NCBI GenBank assembly: GCA_965243185.1
Contig: OZ251531.1
Coordinates: 2,976,001 to 3,040,000 of the forward strand
Direction: 5' to 3'
From: CBDBCU01 sp965243185
Lineage (GTDB): Bacteria; Chloroflexota; Dehalococcoidia; Lucifugimonadales; UBA3495
Length of the DNA: 64,000 bases
The notes beneath the pieces were generated by a model. The model saw only the letters and a program-made list of their open reading frames with translations, did no database searches and had not been told where the DNA came from. This document shows, one piece after another, positions 24,719 to 34,285 of this stretch. The translations under genes were made by a program, and so were the position numbers. Position 1 is the first letter of the stretch; each line of letters begins with the position of its first letter.

Positions 24719-25693
24719 TCAGCTTTCCAGATACACTTGCAGGGCATCCTGCAACTGCTGGGCGGTGGTGTTGGCGCCGCTGACGGTGATGGAAACCTTT
24801 TTGCCGGCCAGGGTTTGCTTTTGCTTCACCGCCCCGGCGGTCGCGGCCGCGCCGGCTCCCTCGGCCATAGTATGCGCCTTCTCAATCAGCAGACCGATGG
24901 CTTGCCGTATTTCCCGGTCGCTGACCAGCACGAAATCGTCAAGCAGATGGCGAATGATTTGCTGGGGCAGTTCGTAGCCCGATTGGGTGGCGATGCCTTC
25001 GGCAAAGGTATTCATCGGGGCTTGCACCAGTTGCCCCTGCTGCCAGGATAAGTAGCCGGCCGGGGCCGCTGCCGATTGCACGGCCCGGACCTGGATGGCC
25101 GGGTTTATCCCCTTGGCGACGATACACGCCCCGGACACGCCGCTGCCGCCGCCCAGAGGCAGGTACATCACTTCCACATCGGGCAGGTCTTCGATGATTT
25201 CCAGGGCTTGGGTAGCAACGCCGGCGACCAGCAGCGGTTCATCGCAGGGGTGGACGTAGCGGTAGCCCTCCTCGGCGGCAAGCCGTTCGCAGTGGGCTTT
25301 GGCTTCGTCAAAGGTTTCCCCGTAGTAAATCAGCTGGGCGCCCAGGGCTTCCATCGCCGCCGCCTTTAACGGGTTGGGGTTTTTGGCCGGGAGGGCGATA
25401 TAAGCCTGCGTGCCGAAAATCTGGGCGGCCCGGGCGATGGACTGGCCGTGATTGCCGGTGGAAGCGGTAATCACCCCGCGGCTCCGTTCCGCGGCGCTCA
25501 AGTGGGCGAGGAGGTTGATGCCGCCGCGGGCCTTGAACGCGCCCAGCGGCAGGTAATCCTCATGCTTCAGATAGACTTCGGCGTCCAGCAGCTGGCTTAA
25601 TCCCGCCGAGTAGTGCAAGGGGGTGCGGGACAGGTAGGGCGCGATGGTTTTTCGGGCTTCATAGACATCCCGCAGCGTAGGCATTTGCACCAT
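24719..25693 (-). CDS. Threonine dehydratase-like PLP enzyme
   Basis: A 324-aa fold-type II PLP enzyme. The PLP-binding Lys is in LGAFKARGGIN, with STGNHGQSIARAA and the phosphate-binding GGGSGVSG. These fit a threonine ammonia-lyase (catabolic type, no ACT regulatory domain); serine racemase-type or other beta-family activity is possible. RBS AGAGGGG lies before the ATG at 25693. The gene is isolated and flanked by GTTACAC motifs. Confidence 0.85.
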   Translation of the reverse strand: MVQMPTLRDVYEARKTIAPYLSRTPLHYSAGLSQLLDAEVYLKHEDYLPLGAFKARGGINLLAHLSAAERSRGVITASTGNHGQSIARAAQIFGTQAYIALPAKNPNPLKAAAMEALGAQLIYYGETFDEAKAHCERLAAEEGYRYVHPCDEPLLVAGVATQALEIIEDLPDVEVMYLPLGGGSGVSGACIVAKGINPAIQVRAVQSAAAPAGYLSWQQGQLVQAPMNTFAEGIATQSGYELPQQIIRHLLDDFVLVSDREIRQAIGLLIEKAHTMAEGAGAAATAGAVKQKQTLAGKKVSITVSGANTTAQQLQDALQVYLES

Positions 25694-26239
25694 AAAATCC
25701 CCTCTTTCCGCTCTGATTTGTGATTCGGGCGGGTCAAACCCGTTGCCGGGAAACGCTCTGCTTTAGTGCAGCCGAAACGGACATCATGCCGTCCTTTCCT
25801 GCTCCAGCCTAACAAAGGGCGAGGCTGGGGTCAAACCCTTTGCCCGGCCGGAAGGCATCCAGGGGAAAAGAGTAAATCATCCAGCGCATTACACTTTACT
25901 TCGCCCCATGCTGGTTGGTTACTACATTATTGTTACACCGTCACTCCGGCGTATCCGGGCAGCGGCTGGAGGGAAAATCCTTGTCCGCCGCCTGGCGAAT
26001 GCACTACCCGGCGGAGGGGTGTATTGCCGACCGGGTTTCCTTAATCAGTCTAACCCTAGCTGAAACCGGTTTTCCGGTAACTGATTTCGCTGTTCTAAAA
26101 CTTTATCAAAAATGTTTAAGAAATAATCCGTACAAGTCTTGACAAATATCGGAACGGGTGTTACCATTCAATACATCTTACCGATGGGAAGTTACATTCG
26201 GTTACACAACACGCCGGCGCTAGAGAAGGAGGTAATACA
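25694..26239. other. 546-bp regulatory stretch
   Basis: No gene is supported. It holds the leader of the threonine-dehydratase-like gene, several GTTACAC motifs and the promoter of the HTH gene. Apparent plus-strand ORFs here lack ribosome binding sites. Confidence 0.55.
26139..26167 (+). promoter_or_regulatory. Promoter with operator-like motif ahead of HTH gene
   Basis: TTGACA, 17 bases, TACCAT. The -10 overlaps a GTGTTAC motif (26158-26164). Three more TTAC-type sites follow at 26177-26182, 26191-26196 and 26201-26207 before the start codon. The arrangement fits repression of the gene by its own or another regulator. Confidence 0.65.
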
Positions 26240-26464
26240 TTGGCACGCAAGACTAAACTGATGCAGCGGGTAGAAAAGGAACACCAGCGCCCCTTGGAGC
26301 GGCTGCTCCCGGAGATGGTCAACGAAAAGGGCTTGTCCGAGACCGCCGACGACTTGGGGGTGAGCAAGGCCACGCTCGGCTACTGGCTGCTCAAGCTGGG
26401 CATCAATGTCCGCCGGGTAGCCTTGGCTCCGGGGGAAAAACTGGAAATTAAGCGGGCCAGCTAA
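26240..26464 (+). CDS. Small HTH DNA-binding protein
   Basis: A 74-aa product with a basic start (MARKTKLMQRVEKEHQRPL) and a helix-turn-helix (LPEMVNEKGLSETADDLGVSKATLGYWLLK). The start is TTG with a near-perfect AAGGAGGT ribosome binding site six bases upstream. A promoter with overlapping operator-like motifs precedes it, so autoregulation is plausible. The target may be the GTTACAC sites around the threonine-dehydratase-like gene; this is inference. Confidence 0.75.
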   Translation: MARKTKLMQRVEKEHQRPLERLLPEMVNEKGLSETADDLGVSKATLGYWLLKLGINVRRVALAPGEKLEIKRAS

Positions 26465-26574
26465 TCCCGGCCAAGGGTCGGGGAAAAGCTGACCCGGCAG
26501 CTTGCTCAAGGCAAGCCCAAGAGGTGGGGTGTTGTGCAGGCTGGCCGCGTCAGGCAGCGGCGGGAACTAACCGG
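26465..26574 (+). other. Possible structured 3' region after the HTH gene
   Basis: A GC-rich non-coding tail between the HTH stop and the terminator. It contains a small hairpin (AAGCTG / CAGCTT) and the Gly/Arg-rich-looking GGTGGGGTGTTGTGC. It may be a leftover UTR or a small RNA; no known family is recognised. Confidence 0.3.
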
Positions 26575-26617
26575 AAAACGAAAGCCACCCGTTCACCAAA
26601 CGGGTGGCTTTCGTTTT
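26575..26617 (+). terminator. Strong Rho-independent terminator
   Basis: Perfect 18-base arms (AAAACGAAAGCCACCCGT and complement) with a 7-base loop, ending in a run of T. It terminates the HTH-gene transcript; its A/T-symmetric flanks would also work on the minus strand. Confidence 0.92.
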
Positions 26618-26658
26618 TCCGGGAGTATCGATTTCGGGATTGACTGAGCAGTTTCCGG

Positions 26659-26716
26659 AAAGCGATTTCCGGGGTTTTCAGGGGTTTGGATACCCCGAAT
26701 CCCCGGAAATCGCTTT
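26659..26716. terminator. Long perfect hairpin 3' of the acetamidase
   Basis: Perfect 16-base arms (AAAGCGATTTCCGGGG / CCCCGGAAATCGCTTT) with an inner GGGGT / ACCCC stem in the 26-base loop. T-run after the right arm is short (TTTT). It probably terminates the acetamidase gene on the minus strand. Confidence 0.65.
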
Positions 26717-26776
26717 TACGCGCGCCGGCGGAGCGGTCGAGGCTCTTATGTTGACCCGATTTCCGGCGGCCGCTGC

Positions 26777-27889
26777 CTAGCCCTGAAAAATATCCTCGGG
26801 CAGGAAAGCTGAGACGGTTACATTGGGCAGGTCAACGATGTTGCTGATCCGCAAGTCCACGGCCACGCTGCAAAGGATGTACGCCTGCTCCCGGCTCCAG
26901 CCGCGCTCTTGCAGCAGGTCAATCATATTCACCAGGGCGTTGCGGGCGGCCAGGGTCAAGTTGTCCTCTCCCTCCTGGGTCCCGTCGTCCCGGATCGGCA
27001 TACCCATAGTGGCGATGAAGTTGCGCGGGGCAGCCCATTCCGGCGGCAAGAAATAGCCCGGATGGGCGTAGCGGGGAAAGACGATGTTATGCCGGGCCGC
27101 TTCCCCGGGGAAAACCCGAAACCGCACTACTGCGGTTGCTCCCATTTCAATGGCGGTAATGCAACATTCGGAATCGCCCTGGGCAAAGTGACCGTCCCCT
27201 GCCGAATAGAGCGCGCCCGGCACATTGACCGGTATCAGCAGGCGGGAGCCTTTGGTCAGTTGCTTGGCGTCGACATTGCCGCAGTTCTCCCGCGGCGGCA
27301 GCGTCCGCAGCCCCTGCTCGGCAATGGAGCCGCCGGCCGGGACCGCATCCTCCGGGTCGGGGAGAAAGGCGATGCCGCCACGCCGCACCAGGTCGGACTC
27401 CCGTTCGGTCCAAGCCGCCAGTTGCTGATGGGAGGGCGCAATGCCGGCCGTTCCCATAAAGGAACCGTCAATGATGCGGACGCCGGGCAACTGCGGCGAA
27501 GTAGCCCAGCCATCCTTAATTTCCCAATGGGCCAGATACGGCTCCGGGAACAAGTCCCGCAGAAACCCGGCTCCGGGCCGGCTGCGCGTCCAGCCATAGG
27601 GTTGGGGCTGGATGTCCAGATACTCGATTTCCAGCAGGTCGCCGGGGGCGGCGCCTTTTATGTAAATGGGGCCGGTCAAGGGATGGGCTACTTTGGCGTC
27701 CAGATTTGCCAAGTCGGCCGGCGTCATCCCCGGCTTAATCTGGCCGTCGGAGGCGTCCCGGGTTTCCAGCAAGACCGCCTCGCCCGGCTCCACTTCCAGA
27801 ATGGGCGGAATGTCGGGATGCCAGCGGTTATGCCCCTTTTCCGGTTCCGCTTTCAGCCGCTGGTCCCGGTCGATGGTAACGCTTTTCAT
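26777..27889 (-). CDS. Acetamidase/formamidase family protein
   Basis: A 370-aa FmdA/AmdA-type amidase, which would release ammonia from a short-chain amide. The family features are seen: HNRWHPDIPPILEVEPGEAVLLETRDASDGQ at the start, TGPIYIKGAAPGDLLEIEYLDI, the GSFMGTAGIAPSH segment, and a central GDGHFAQGDSECCITAIEMG. The length matches the family. It is divergent from the membrane protein at 28012 and lies in a region rich in catabolic genes. Confidence 0.9.
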   Translation of the reverse strand: MKSVTIDRDQRLKAEPEKGHNRWHPDIPPILEVEPGEAVLLETRDASDGQIKPGMTPADLANLDAKVAHPLTGPIYIKGAAPGDLLEIEYLDIQPQPYGWTRSRPGAGFLRDLFPEPYLAHWEIKDGWATSPQLPGVRIIDGSFMGTAGIAPSHQQLAAWTERESDLVRRGGIAFLPDPEDAVPAGGSIAEQGLRTLPPRENCGNVDAKQLTKGSRLLIPVNVPGALYSAGDGHFAQGDSECCITAIEMGATAVVRFRVFPGEAARHNIVFPRYAHPGYFLPPEWAAPRNFIATMGMPIRDDGTQEGEDNLTLAARNALVNMIDLLQERGWSREQAYILCSVAVDLRISNIVDLPNVTVSAFLPEDIFQG

Positions 27890-28011
27890 TTACTTCACCC
27901 CCGTATTGGCAATTGCCGGCTTGGGAATCCCTCGGGTTAATGGACAAGTTTCAGAGGGACGGCAAGTCGCGGTCAATTGTATTTCCGGATACGCTATTGT
28001 ATCTTAATTAT

Positions 28012-30156
28012 ATGCTGCCGCATTGGAGCCGCTACATTCCCCTTTATCTCCCTTGGCTGGCCCTGTTGGGCTGGCTTACTTCCGTTTCCTGGTTCTTTAC
28101 CGACGACGCCTTTATCAGTTTCCGCTACGCCCGTAACCTACTGGAAGGGCGTGGACTGGTCTTTAACCCCGGTGAATATGTCGAAGGTTACTCCAACTTC
28201 CTCTGGGTACTGGAACTGGCCGCCATCTGGGCCCTATTCGGACTCGCTCCGGAGCATACCGCCCAGGGGCTTTCGGTAGCCTTTACCGCCGCAACCCTGG
28301 CGGCAATGCTGTGGTGGATGACAAAATTGCCCGGTCTGGCACACCGGGGGTTGACGATTTGGATGGCATTGGGGCTGGTGTGCAGCAGCGCCACCTTTGC
28401 CACTTGGACCTCCGGCGGCGGACTGGAAACCCGGCAATTCACCTTCTTTATCCTGTTGGCCGTGGTCTGTCTCAGCTTGTACCGGGATCGACGGGCGGGG
28501 TTGCTGACCGCGTCATTAAGTTTGGCGGCGGCGGCTTATACCCGCCCAGAGGGGCCGCTGATTGCCGTCCTTTGTTTCGGCTGGTTCGTTATACAACGCT
28601 ACATTGACCGGGGACGACGGCAACAGGACTGGCGGGAATTGGGTTGGCTAGTGGTACCTTGCGTCACTCTGGTAGCAGCCCATTTCCTTTTCCGCTATGC
28701 CTACTATGGAGAGTGGCTGCCCAACACTTACTACGCCAAGTTTGTCCGCCCCTGGTATGAACTGGGGTTTATTTACCTGCAAGCCGGCGGCTTGGTAACC
28801 GGATTGTATTTGCTGCTACCTTTGGCTTGGGTTGGGCTGCGGCAACGCTGGCGGGAATGCCGCGATGGAACTTATGCTCTGGTTTTCCTGCTCATAGCCG
28901 TCCATGCCGGCTATCTGATGCGGGTGGGCGGCGATGTTTTCGAGTGGCGGCCGCTGGATTTTTATTGGCCTTTGCTGGCCCCGCCGGCGGCTCAGGGCGT
29001 AGTTCGGCTGGGTTCCGGGCTGAGTAATCAACTGCATTCCTTTGCCGCCGGCTTCCCCCAACTCGGCATCCGGTTGAGAGGATACTTATCGGGCAAGACG
29101 CAGCTTTGCGCGGTCATCCTGTTCGTGCCGGCGCTTTTCTACGCCAACGCAATGCAGGGGGCGTTGCTTTGGGTCGAAGACAATCGGCCGCAGCTTAGCA
29201 GTGAAAACTCCCCTTGGCTCCTGGCGGCTCCGGGAATGCCGGTTTTGACTGCTATTGCTAATGAACTGCGCTGGAATGCCACCGAAAGGTTTGCCGCGCG
29301 GGCTGCCAAGATACGCGTTTCCGATACACTACAACCGTGGTCTCGCTATGCCGGTATGGAACGGGAAGTGATTCCTGAGGATGCCGTAAGCCATATCAGT
29401 CGGCTCGGCCATATATCCTATTACTTGCCGGACATAGTATTTATCGACCAATGGGGACTGACCGACCACACTATCGCCCGTAATCCGGTCGCTAAACCCA
29501 GCCGGCAGCGCGTTTTGGCTCATGACCGGAAGCCGCCGCCGGGTTATCTGGAGCAACGCGGGGTCAACTTTAGAGTTTATCGGCCGGCCGCGACAGTCGG
29601 AGAGGCACTAACCCGGGCCGAATACACATTTCAAGGAGGCAACCCGGATACTGGCCGGGCGCAGTATGTTCTAACTAATGCCGAATATGCGGTTAAGGTC
29701 GGGGAGGATTTATATATGCCCTTCGACTCCCCGGACCGGCAGTGGGTTCGCGATCGTTTTGGCTCCAGAGATTTCACTGACCGCGAGTCTTATTTGCTCC
29801 AACGCAAGAATAAGCTTGAGGCCGATGAACCGGCCCTGCAATCCGACTTTGCCGTTTATCTGGATGCGGCGGAGCGGACGCTGTTTTATGTGAAGGAACC
29901 TTGCTATCCGGTCGATACTACACCCCGTTTTTTCCTGCATATCTACCCGATTGACCCGGCTGACCGGCCACCGCAGCGGCGGGGACATTCTTTTGACAAC
30001 CGGGATTTCAGTTTTGACCAAGGGGGAATTTGGGCCGGGCAAGTCTGTATCGGCGTTCAGCCCCTTCCCAACTACCCGATTGCCGCGGTCCGTACCGGGC
30101 AGTTCGTCGGGGATACTAAACTTTGGGAGGGGGAAATCCGGCTCAAACCCGAATAA
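28012..30156 (+). CDS. Membrane glycosyltransferase-like protein (AftB-like)
   Basis: A 714-aa multi-pass membrane protein. The first extracytoplasmic loop carries TDDAFISFRYARNLLEGRGL and NPGEYVEGYSNFLW, the signature of AftB-like and other polyprenyl-phosphate-dependent sugar transferases. About 10 helices follow to around residue 380, then a large extracytoplasmic domain to the C-terminus. ATG 28012 starts just before the first helix; the frame opens earlier without support. The substrate is unknown; surface polysaccharide or glycoprotein modification is likely. Confidence 0.8.
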   Translation: MLPHWSRYIPLYLPWLALLGWLTSVSWFFTDDAFISFRYARNLLEGRGLVFNPGEYVEGYSNFLWVLELAAIWALFGLAPEHTAQGLSVAFTAATLAAMLWWMTKLPGLAHRGLTIWMALGLVCSSATFATWTSGGGLETRQFTFFILLAVVCLSLYRDRRAGLLTASLSLAAAAYTRPEGPLIAVLCFGWFVIQRYIDRGRRQQDWRELGWLVVPCVTLVAAHFLFRYAYYGEWLPNTYYAKFVRPWYELGFIYLQAGGLVTGLYLLLPLAWVGLRQRWRECRDGTYALVFLLIAVHAGYLMRVGGDVFEWRPLDFYWPLLAPPAAQGVVRLGSGLSNQLHSFAAGFPQLGIRLRGYLSGKTQLCAVILFVPALFYANAMQGALLWVEDNRPQLSSENSPWLLAAPGMPVLTAIANELRWNATERFAARAAKIRVSDTLQPWSRYAGMEREVIPEDAVSHISRLGHISYYLPDIVFIDQWGLTDHTIARNPVAKPSRQRVLAHDRKPPPGYLEQRGVNFRVYRPAATVGEALTRAEYTFQGGNPDTGRAQYVLTNAEYAVKVGEDLYMPFDSPDRQWVRDRFGSRDFTDRESYLLQRKNKLEADEPALQSDFAVYLDAAERTLFYVKEPCYPVDTTPRFFLHIYPIDPADRPPQRRGHSFDNRDFSFDQGGIWAGQVCIGVQPLPNYPIAAVRTGQFVGDTKLWEGEIRLKPE

Positions 30157-30296
30157 GCCGGTCGCTCTTGACGGCACCGCGTCAATCCCAAACTTGACCG
30201 GTCTATCCCGGCAAGGTATCATCCCTTTAATCACTGCGCCCCAATTCAACACTCCAACCTTAACTTAACTGAACCGCCGCCAGTCAGGGAGGAATT

Positions 30297-32015
30297 ATGC
30301 CCCAAGCCCATGAGTTAATCGTGCAGATGCTCGAGGAGGCCGGCATCGAGTATGTTTTCGGGATTCCCGGGGGCGGCACCGGCCAGATTTACAACCTGCT
30401 GGTGGGCAAAGAGGACCGTATCAAAGCTATCCTCTGCCGCCACGAGCAGACGGCGGCGATAATGGCTGACGCCTATGGCCGGGCTACCGGCAAGCCGGCC
30501 GTAGTAATGGGCCAGGGGCTGTTTATCGGTTCCAACGCCAGTTTCGGCATTATGGAGGCGATGCTCAGCAGTTCGCCGATGCTGGTGCTGACCGACACTT
30601 CCGACGGCGGCTCCGCGCAGCATCCGGCCAACCAGTCCGGGGCCGGGGAGTACGGCAGCATCGACTTGCCGACCATCATCAAGGCGATGACTAAATATAC
30701 CTCCCTGGCGACCAGTCCCAAGGAGGCGGCGCTGGGAACGCAGTTGGCGATAAAGCACGCCACCAGCGGTCGCCCCGGCCCGGCGGCCGTAGTAATGCGC
30801 TCTGCCGCCATCTCCGGCGAGGTGGATGTGGAAACCCCGCCCTTTATCCACCATACGGCCGGCTACTTGAACACCGCCAAACCGCAAAGCGCGCCGCAGG
30901 ACATTCAACGGGCCATTGAAATTCTAGCCGCTTCCCGCCGGCCGGTGATTGTGGCGGGCAATGGCGTACACCAGGCTCACGCCCACGGCCAACTTCAGCA
31001 GTTGGCTGAACTGTGGGGCGCGCCGGTCGCCACCAGCTACAAGGGCAAAAGCGCCATCGCCGAAACGCATCCCCTAGCTTTGGGTATGGCGGGCGTGTAT
31101 GGGCAGGAGGCGGCGAACCGGGCGGTTGGCGATGCTGACACGGTTATTGTTGTCGGCGCCAAGCTGAGTCCGCAGGATACTGTCCGGGAACGGCCCAATG
31201 TATTCGACCCCCGCCGCCAGCGCATCATCCAGATTGACATTGACGACCGCAACGCCGGCTGGACTTTCCCGATTGAACTGGGGTTGATTGGCGACGCCGG
31301 CAGCATCTTGTCCCAACTGGTCGAGGCTTCCCGAGACGCCGCTTCGGCCAGCGCAGCCCACCGCCAGGATTGGATTAACGGACTGCCCGGTCGCAAAGCC
31401 AACACCGGCTTTTATAATGACCCGGCAATGCATATTGACAGTTCCCCGGTTACGCCGCAGCGGCTGGTGGCTCTGCTCCGTCAAAACCTCGACCCGTCCA
31501 CCGTTTTTGCCCTTGACGCCGGCAACAACCGAACCTGGATGGCCCACTACTACCAAGCGCCGCAAGCCCATACCTTCTTTGCCCCCGGCGGCACTGCCGG
31601 AATGGGCTGGGGACTGCCGGCCGCCGTTGCCCTCAAACTGGTCTATCCGGACCGCCCGGTAGTCGGCGTTACCGGCGATGGCGGCTATATGATGACCGTC
31701 AACGCCCTCTCCACCGCGATGCAGTATGACCTGCCGATTATCTGCATTGTCTTTAACGACAACGCCTTGGGAATGGTGCGGCATCACCAGCCGGAGGGAC
31801 GCCGCATTGCTTCCGAGTTTGTGGAAACAGACAATGCCGCTGTGGCCCGGGGCTTCGGCTGCTTCGGCGTCCAGGTCAATGATTCCCGGGATTTGCCGGA
31901 TGCTCTGCGCCAAGCCCAAGCCTCCGGATTGCCGGCGGTCATTGATGTCATTATTGACAAAGTCCCTTCCCCGGATGACTGGCGCGCCGACCTGCGGACC
32001 GCCGGGGAAACCTAG
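30297..32015 (+). CDS. Thiamine diphosphate-dependent enzyme
   Basis: A 572-aa enzyme of the acetolactate synthase/pyruvate oxidase/benzoylformate decarboxylase family. The Pyr domain has the catalytic Glu in CRHEQTAAIMADAYGRATG. The PP domain has the ThDP motif GDGGYMM, with the Asn 28 residues later (VFNDNALGMVRHHQ). A GGGAGGAATT site precedes the ATG. The NDP-forming acyl-CoA synthetase follows 40 bases later, so the aldehyde or acid produced may become its substrate. Exact reaction not determinable. Confidence 0.88.
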   Translation: MPQAHELIVQMLEEAGIEYVFGIPGGGTGQIYNLLVGKEDRIKAILCRHEQTAAIMADAYGRATGKPAVVMGQGLFIGSNASFGIMEAMLSSSPMLVLTDTSDGGSAQHPANQSGAGEYGSIDLPTIIKAMTKYTSLATSPKEAALGTQLAIKHATSGRPGPAAVVMRSAAISGEVDVETPPFIHHTAGYLNTAKPQSAPQDIQRAIEILAASRRPVIVAGNGVHQAHAHGQLQQLAELWGAPVATSYKGKSAIAETHPLALGMAGVYGQEAANRAVGDADTVIVVGAKLSPQDTVRERPNVFDPRRQRIIQIDIDDRNAGWTFPIELGLIGDAGSILSQLVEASRDAASASAAHRQDWINGLPGRKANTGFYNDPAMHIDSSPVTPQRLVALLRQNLDPSTVFALDAGNNRTWMAHYYQAPQAHTFFAPGGTAGMGWGLPAAVALKLVYPDRPVVGVTGDGGYMMTVNALSTAMQYDLPIICIVFNDNALGMVRHHQPEGRRIASEFVETDNAAVARGFGCFGVQVNDSRDLPDALRQAQASGLPAVIDVIIDKVPSPDDWRADLRTAGET

Positions 32016-32055
32016 AAATCCTTTTTGCCCCTCCAGCCCAAGCGCGAGGTATCAA

Positions 32056-34185
32056 ATGGCTATCTGGACTGACCAACAGTTGACGTCCATTGACCGGATG
32101 CTTAACCCGAAATCCATTGCAGTGGTGGGGGCTACGCCCCGGATGCAGTACGGCGGCCGTTTTCTCAACGCCGCCCTCAAAGCCCAAGACCGGGTAAATG
32201 TCTATCCGGTCAACCCGCGCTATGACGAAATTATGGGGGTTAAATCCTACCCCAGCGTTACCGATTTGCCCGAAACCCCGGACTTAGTGGGCGTGGTGGT
32301 GCCGTATCACCAGGTACTGGACATCCTCAAAGAAAGCCACGCCAAAGGAACCCGCGCCGCTATCGTCATCTCTGCCGGCTTTTCCGAGCGGGATGTTGAC
32401 GACCGCCGGGATTTGCAAGGGGAAGTGGGCGCTTTTGCCCGGAAGTCCGGGCTGCGTATTTGCGGCCCCAACTGTCTCGGTGTGGCTAATGTTCAAGCTA
32501 ACATCTGGCCTACCGCTTCGTCCCGGGGTTCTGATGGGCTCAGCGGACCCATTGGCCTTATCTGCCAGAGCGGCGCTTCCGCCTTTGGCCCTTTCCTGAC
32601 CCGGGCCGTTGAGGAAAGTATCGGCCTCAGCCACATCATTTCCACCGGCAACGAGGCGGACCTGGACTTTTGTGATTTTGCCCGCTACCTGCTCGACCAG
32701 GACTCGGTCAAGGTTATCGCCGGTTTTGTCGAGGGTTTCAAGGATGCCCGAAAGCTGGTGGCTGTGGCGGAACTGGCGGCGGAACGCGGCAAGCCCATCG
32801 TCTTGATCAAAATCGGACGCTCCGATTTGGGCGCGCGGGCCGCCCGTTCCCACACTGCCGCTCTGACCGGAACGGACGCCCTTTATGATGAAGTCTTTGC
32901 CCAATACGGCATTACCCGCGTCCAGGACTATGACGAACTGCTGGAAGTGTCCCAACTGCTGGCCCATACCGCCAAGCCGCTACACCCCGGCGTTGCTGTC
33001 GTTTCCCATTCCGGGGGCATCAGTTCCCTCACCGCCGATATGTGCGGCCAAGCCGGGCTGGACTTGCCGCCCCTGACTGATGCCGCCCGCGATGGCATCA
33101 ACGGCGTCTTGAAAGGCTTCGGGTGGGCGGCTAATCCCTCTGATGTAACCGGGTTCGCCAACAGCGACTCCTTCCCGGAAATTATGTCGTATATGAGCGA
33201 ACAGCCCCATATCGGCACTCTGGTAGTAGCCAGCGCCGGCGCTGACCCTCAAGCCGAGCAGGTTATTGCTCAACGGGATAAAAGCGACCGGGGACTGGCT
33301 TTTCTCTGGACAGGTACCCGTTCCGCTACTGCCGGCTTGCCCAAGCTGAAAGCCGCCCAAATACCGGTCTTTTATGTCCCCGACAAACTGGCTTTCGGGG
33401 TGCGCGCCCTGCTGGATTACCATCAATGGCGCGACCGGCGGTTGGATACCGGCTTTGGCCGCGCCCCGGCAATGACCCGGCAGCAGGAACAAACCGTAGC
33501 CGCTCTTACCGCCTCCGGCCGGGTCAGCCTTTCCGAACACGAAAGCAAAGAACTGATTGCCGCTTGGGGGATACCCATAACCCGGGAAGCTACGGCCGCT
33601 ACCCCGGAGGAAGCGGCCGCCGCAGCTGAAATTATCGGCTACCCGGTAGCCCTGAAAGTCGATTCCCCGGACATCCTGCACAAAACCGAGGCCGGCGTAA
33701 TTCGGTTGGGCTTGACCGACGCCGCACAGGTACACGCCGCCTATGCGGAGATTATGTCCAGTGCCGCTCAGTCCGCGCCGGCCAGCGCGGCTATCAACGG
33801 CGTACTGGTGCAGGAAATGGTGTCCGGGGGTGTCGAGGTTATCGTGGGAGTTTCTTATGACCCGCAACTGGGGCCGACGCTGCTCTTTGGCGTCGGTGGG
33901 GTGATGGTGGAAGTCTATAACGATGTAGCTTTGCGCCTTTGCCCCATCACCGCCGCGGAAGCCCTGGAGATGATAAATCAGGTCAAGGGTTCCCGCTTGC
34001 TCCACGGTTTCCGGGGAACGCCGGCGGCCGACATCGCTGCCCTGGCTGACGTCTTGGTCAGCATTTCACATCTGGCGGTGAACCTGGAGGGGACTCTGGC
34101 TGAACTGGACATCAACCCTTTGATGGCGCTTCCGGCCGGGCAAGGTATCCGCGCCGCCGACGCCCTGGCGGTGTTTCAGGGCTAG
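32056..34185 (+). CDS. Acyl-CoA synthetase (NDP-forming)
   Basis: A 709-aa fused alpha-beta enzyme that would make an acyl-CoA from acid, CoA and ATP (or the reverse, conserving energy). Order: CoA-binding Rossmann domain (NPKSIAVVGATP near residue 16), ligase domains with the phospho-His segment SHTAALTGTDALYDEVF, then the ATP-grasp beta part (ESKELIAAWGIPITREA, PVALKVDSPDILHKTEAGVI). RBS GAGG precedes the ATG. The long frame starting at 31726 is out of frame with the upstream gene and is not the real start. Confidence 0.92.
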   Translation: MAIWTDQQLTSIDRMLNPKSIAVVGATPRMQYGGRFLNAALKAQDRVNVYPVNPRYDEIMGVKSYPSVTDLPETPDLVGVVVPYHQVLDILKESHAKGTRAAIVISAGFSERDVDDRRDLQGEVGAFARKSGLRICGPNCLGVANVQANIWPTASSRGSDGLSGPIGLICQSGASAFGPFLTRAVEESIGLSHIISTGNEADLDFCDFARYLLDQDSVKVIAGFVEGFKDARKLVAVAELAAERGKPIVLIKIGRSDLGARAARSHTAALTGTDALYDEVFAQYGITRVQDYDELLEVSQLLAHTAKPLHPGVAVVSHSGGISSLTADMCGQAGLDLPPLTDAARDGINGVLKGFGWAANPSDVTGFANSDSFPEIMSYMSEQPHIGTLVVASAGADPQAEQVIAQRDKSDRGLAFLWTGTRSATAGLPKLKAAQIPVFYVPDKLAFGVRALLDYHQWRDRRLDTGFGRAPAMTRQQEQTVAALTASGRVSLSEHESKELIAAWGIPITREATAATPEEAAAAAEIIGYPVALKVDSPDILHKTEAGVIRLGLTDAAQVHAAYAEIMSSAAQSAPASAAINGVLVQEMVSGGVEVIVGVSYDPQLGPTLLFGVGGVMVEVYNDVALRLCPITAAEALEMINQVKGSRLLHGFRGTPAADIAALADVLVSISHLAVNLEGTLAELDINPLMALPAGQGIRAADALAVFQG

Positions 34186-34204
34186 ATTTGCCTGGCCTCT
34201 GATG

Positions 34205-34210
34205 TATAAT
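34205..34210 (+). promoter_or_regulatory. -10 element upstream of the STAND gene
   Basis: TATAAT, preceded by TG, about 75 bases before the preferred start. No convincing -35 at 17 bases. It argues that the gene starts downstream of 34217, not at 34202. Confidence 0.4.
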
Positions 34211-34285
34211 GCGGGCAACAACCGCCGTGAAGCCGCCGGCGGTCGAGGGTTCAGCGGAACCGAACCCGAAACTATTGCCTGTCCA

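Larger units (their letters stand above)
24636..26207. repeat. Field of GTTACAC-type motifs
   Basis: The motif (G/A/T)TTACAC(T/C), or its complement GTGTAA, recurs at 24636-24642, 24654-24660, 24676-24682, 24711-24718, 25889-25895, 25931-25938 and 26201-26207. Close variants lie at 26158-26164 (GTGTTAC) and 26191-26196. All are non-coding, flanking the threonine-dehydratase-like gene and leading into the HTH gene. The one at 24706-24720 is a 15-base palindrome (GAAGTGT-T-ACACTTC). Confidence 0.5.

Noticed and set aside
26465..26574. tRNA or SRP RNA in the gap after the HTH gene
   Set aside because: No T-loop, anticodon stem or SRP core motif was found.
31726..32055. N-terminal extension of the NDP-forming acyl-CoA synthetase
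   Set aside because: It overlaps the upstream ThDP gene in another frame; the ATG at 32056 has a ribosome binding site.
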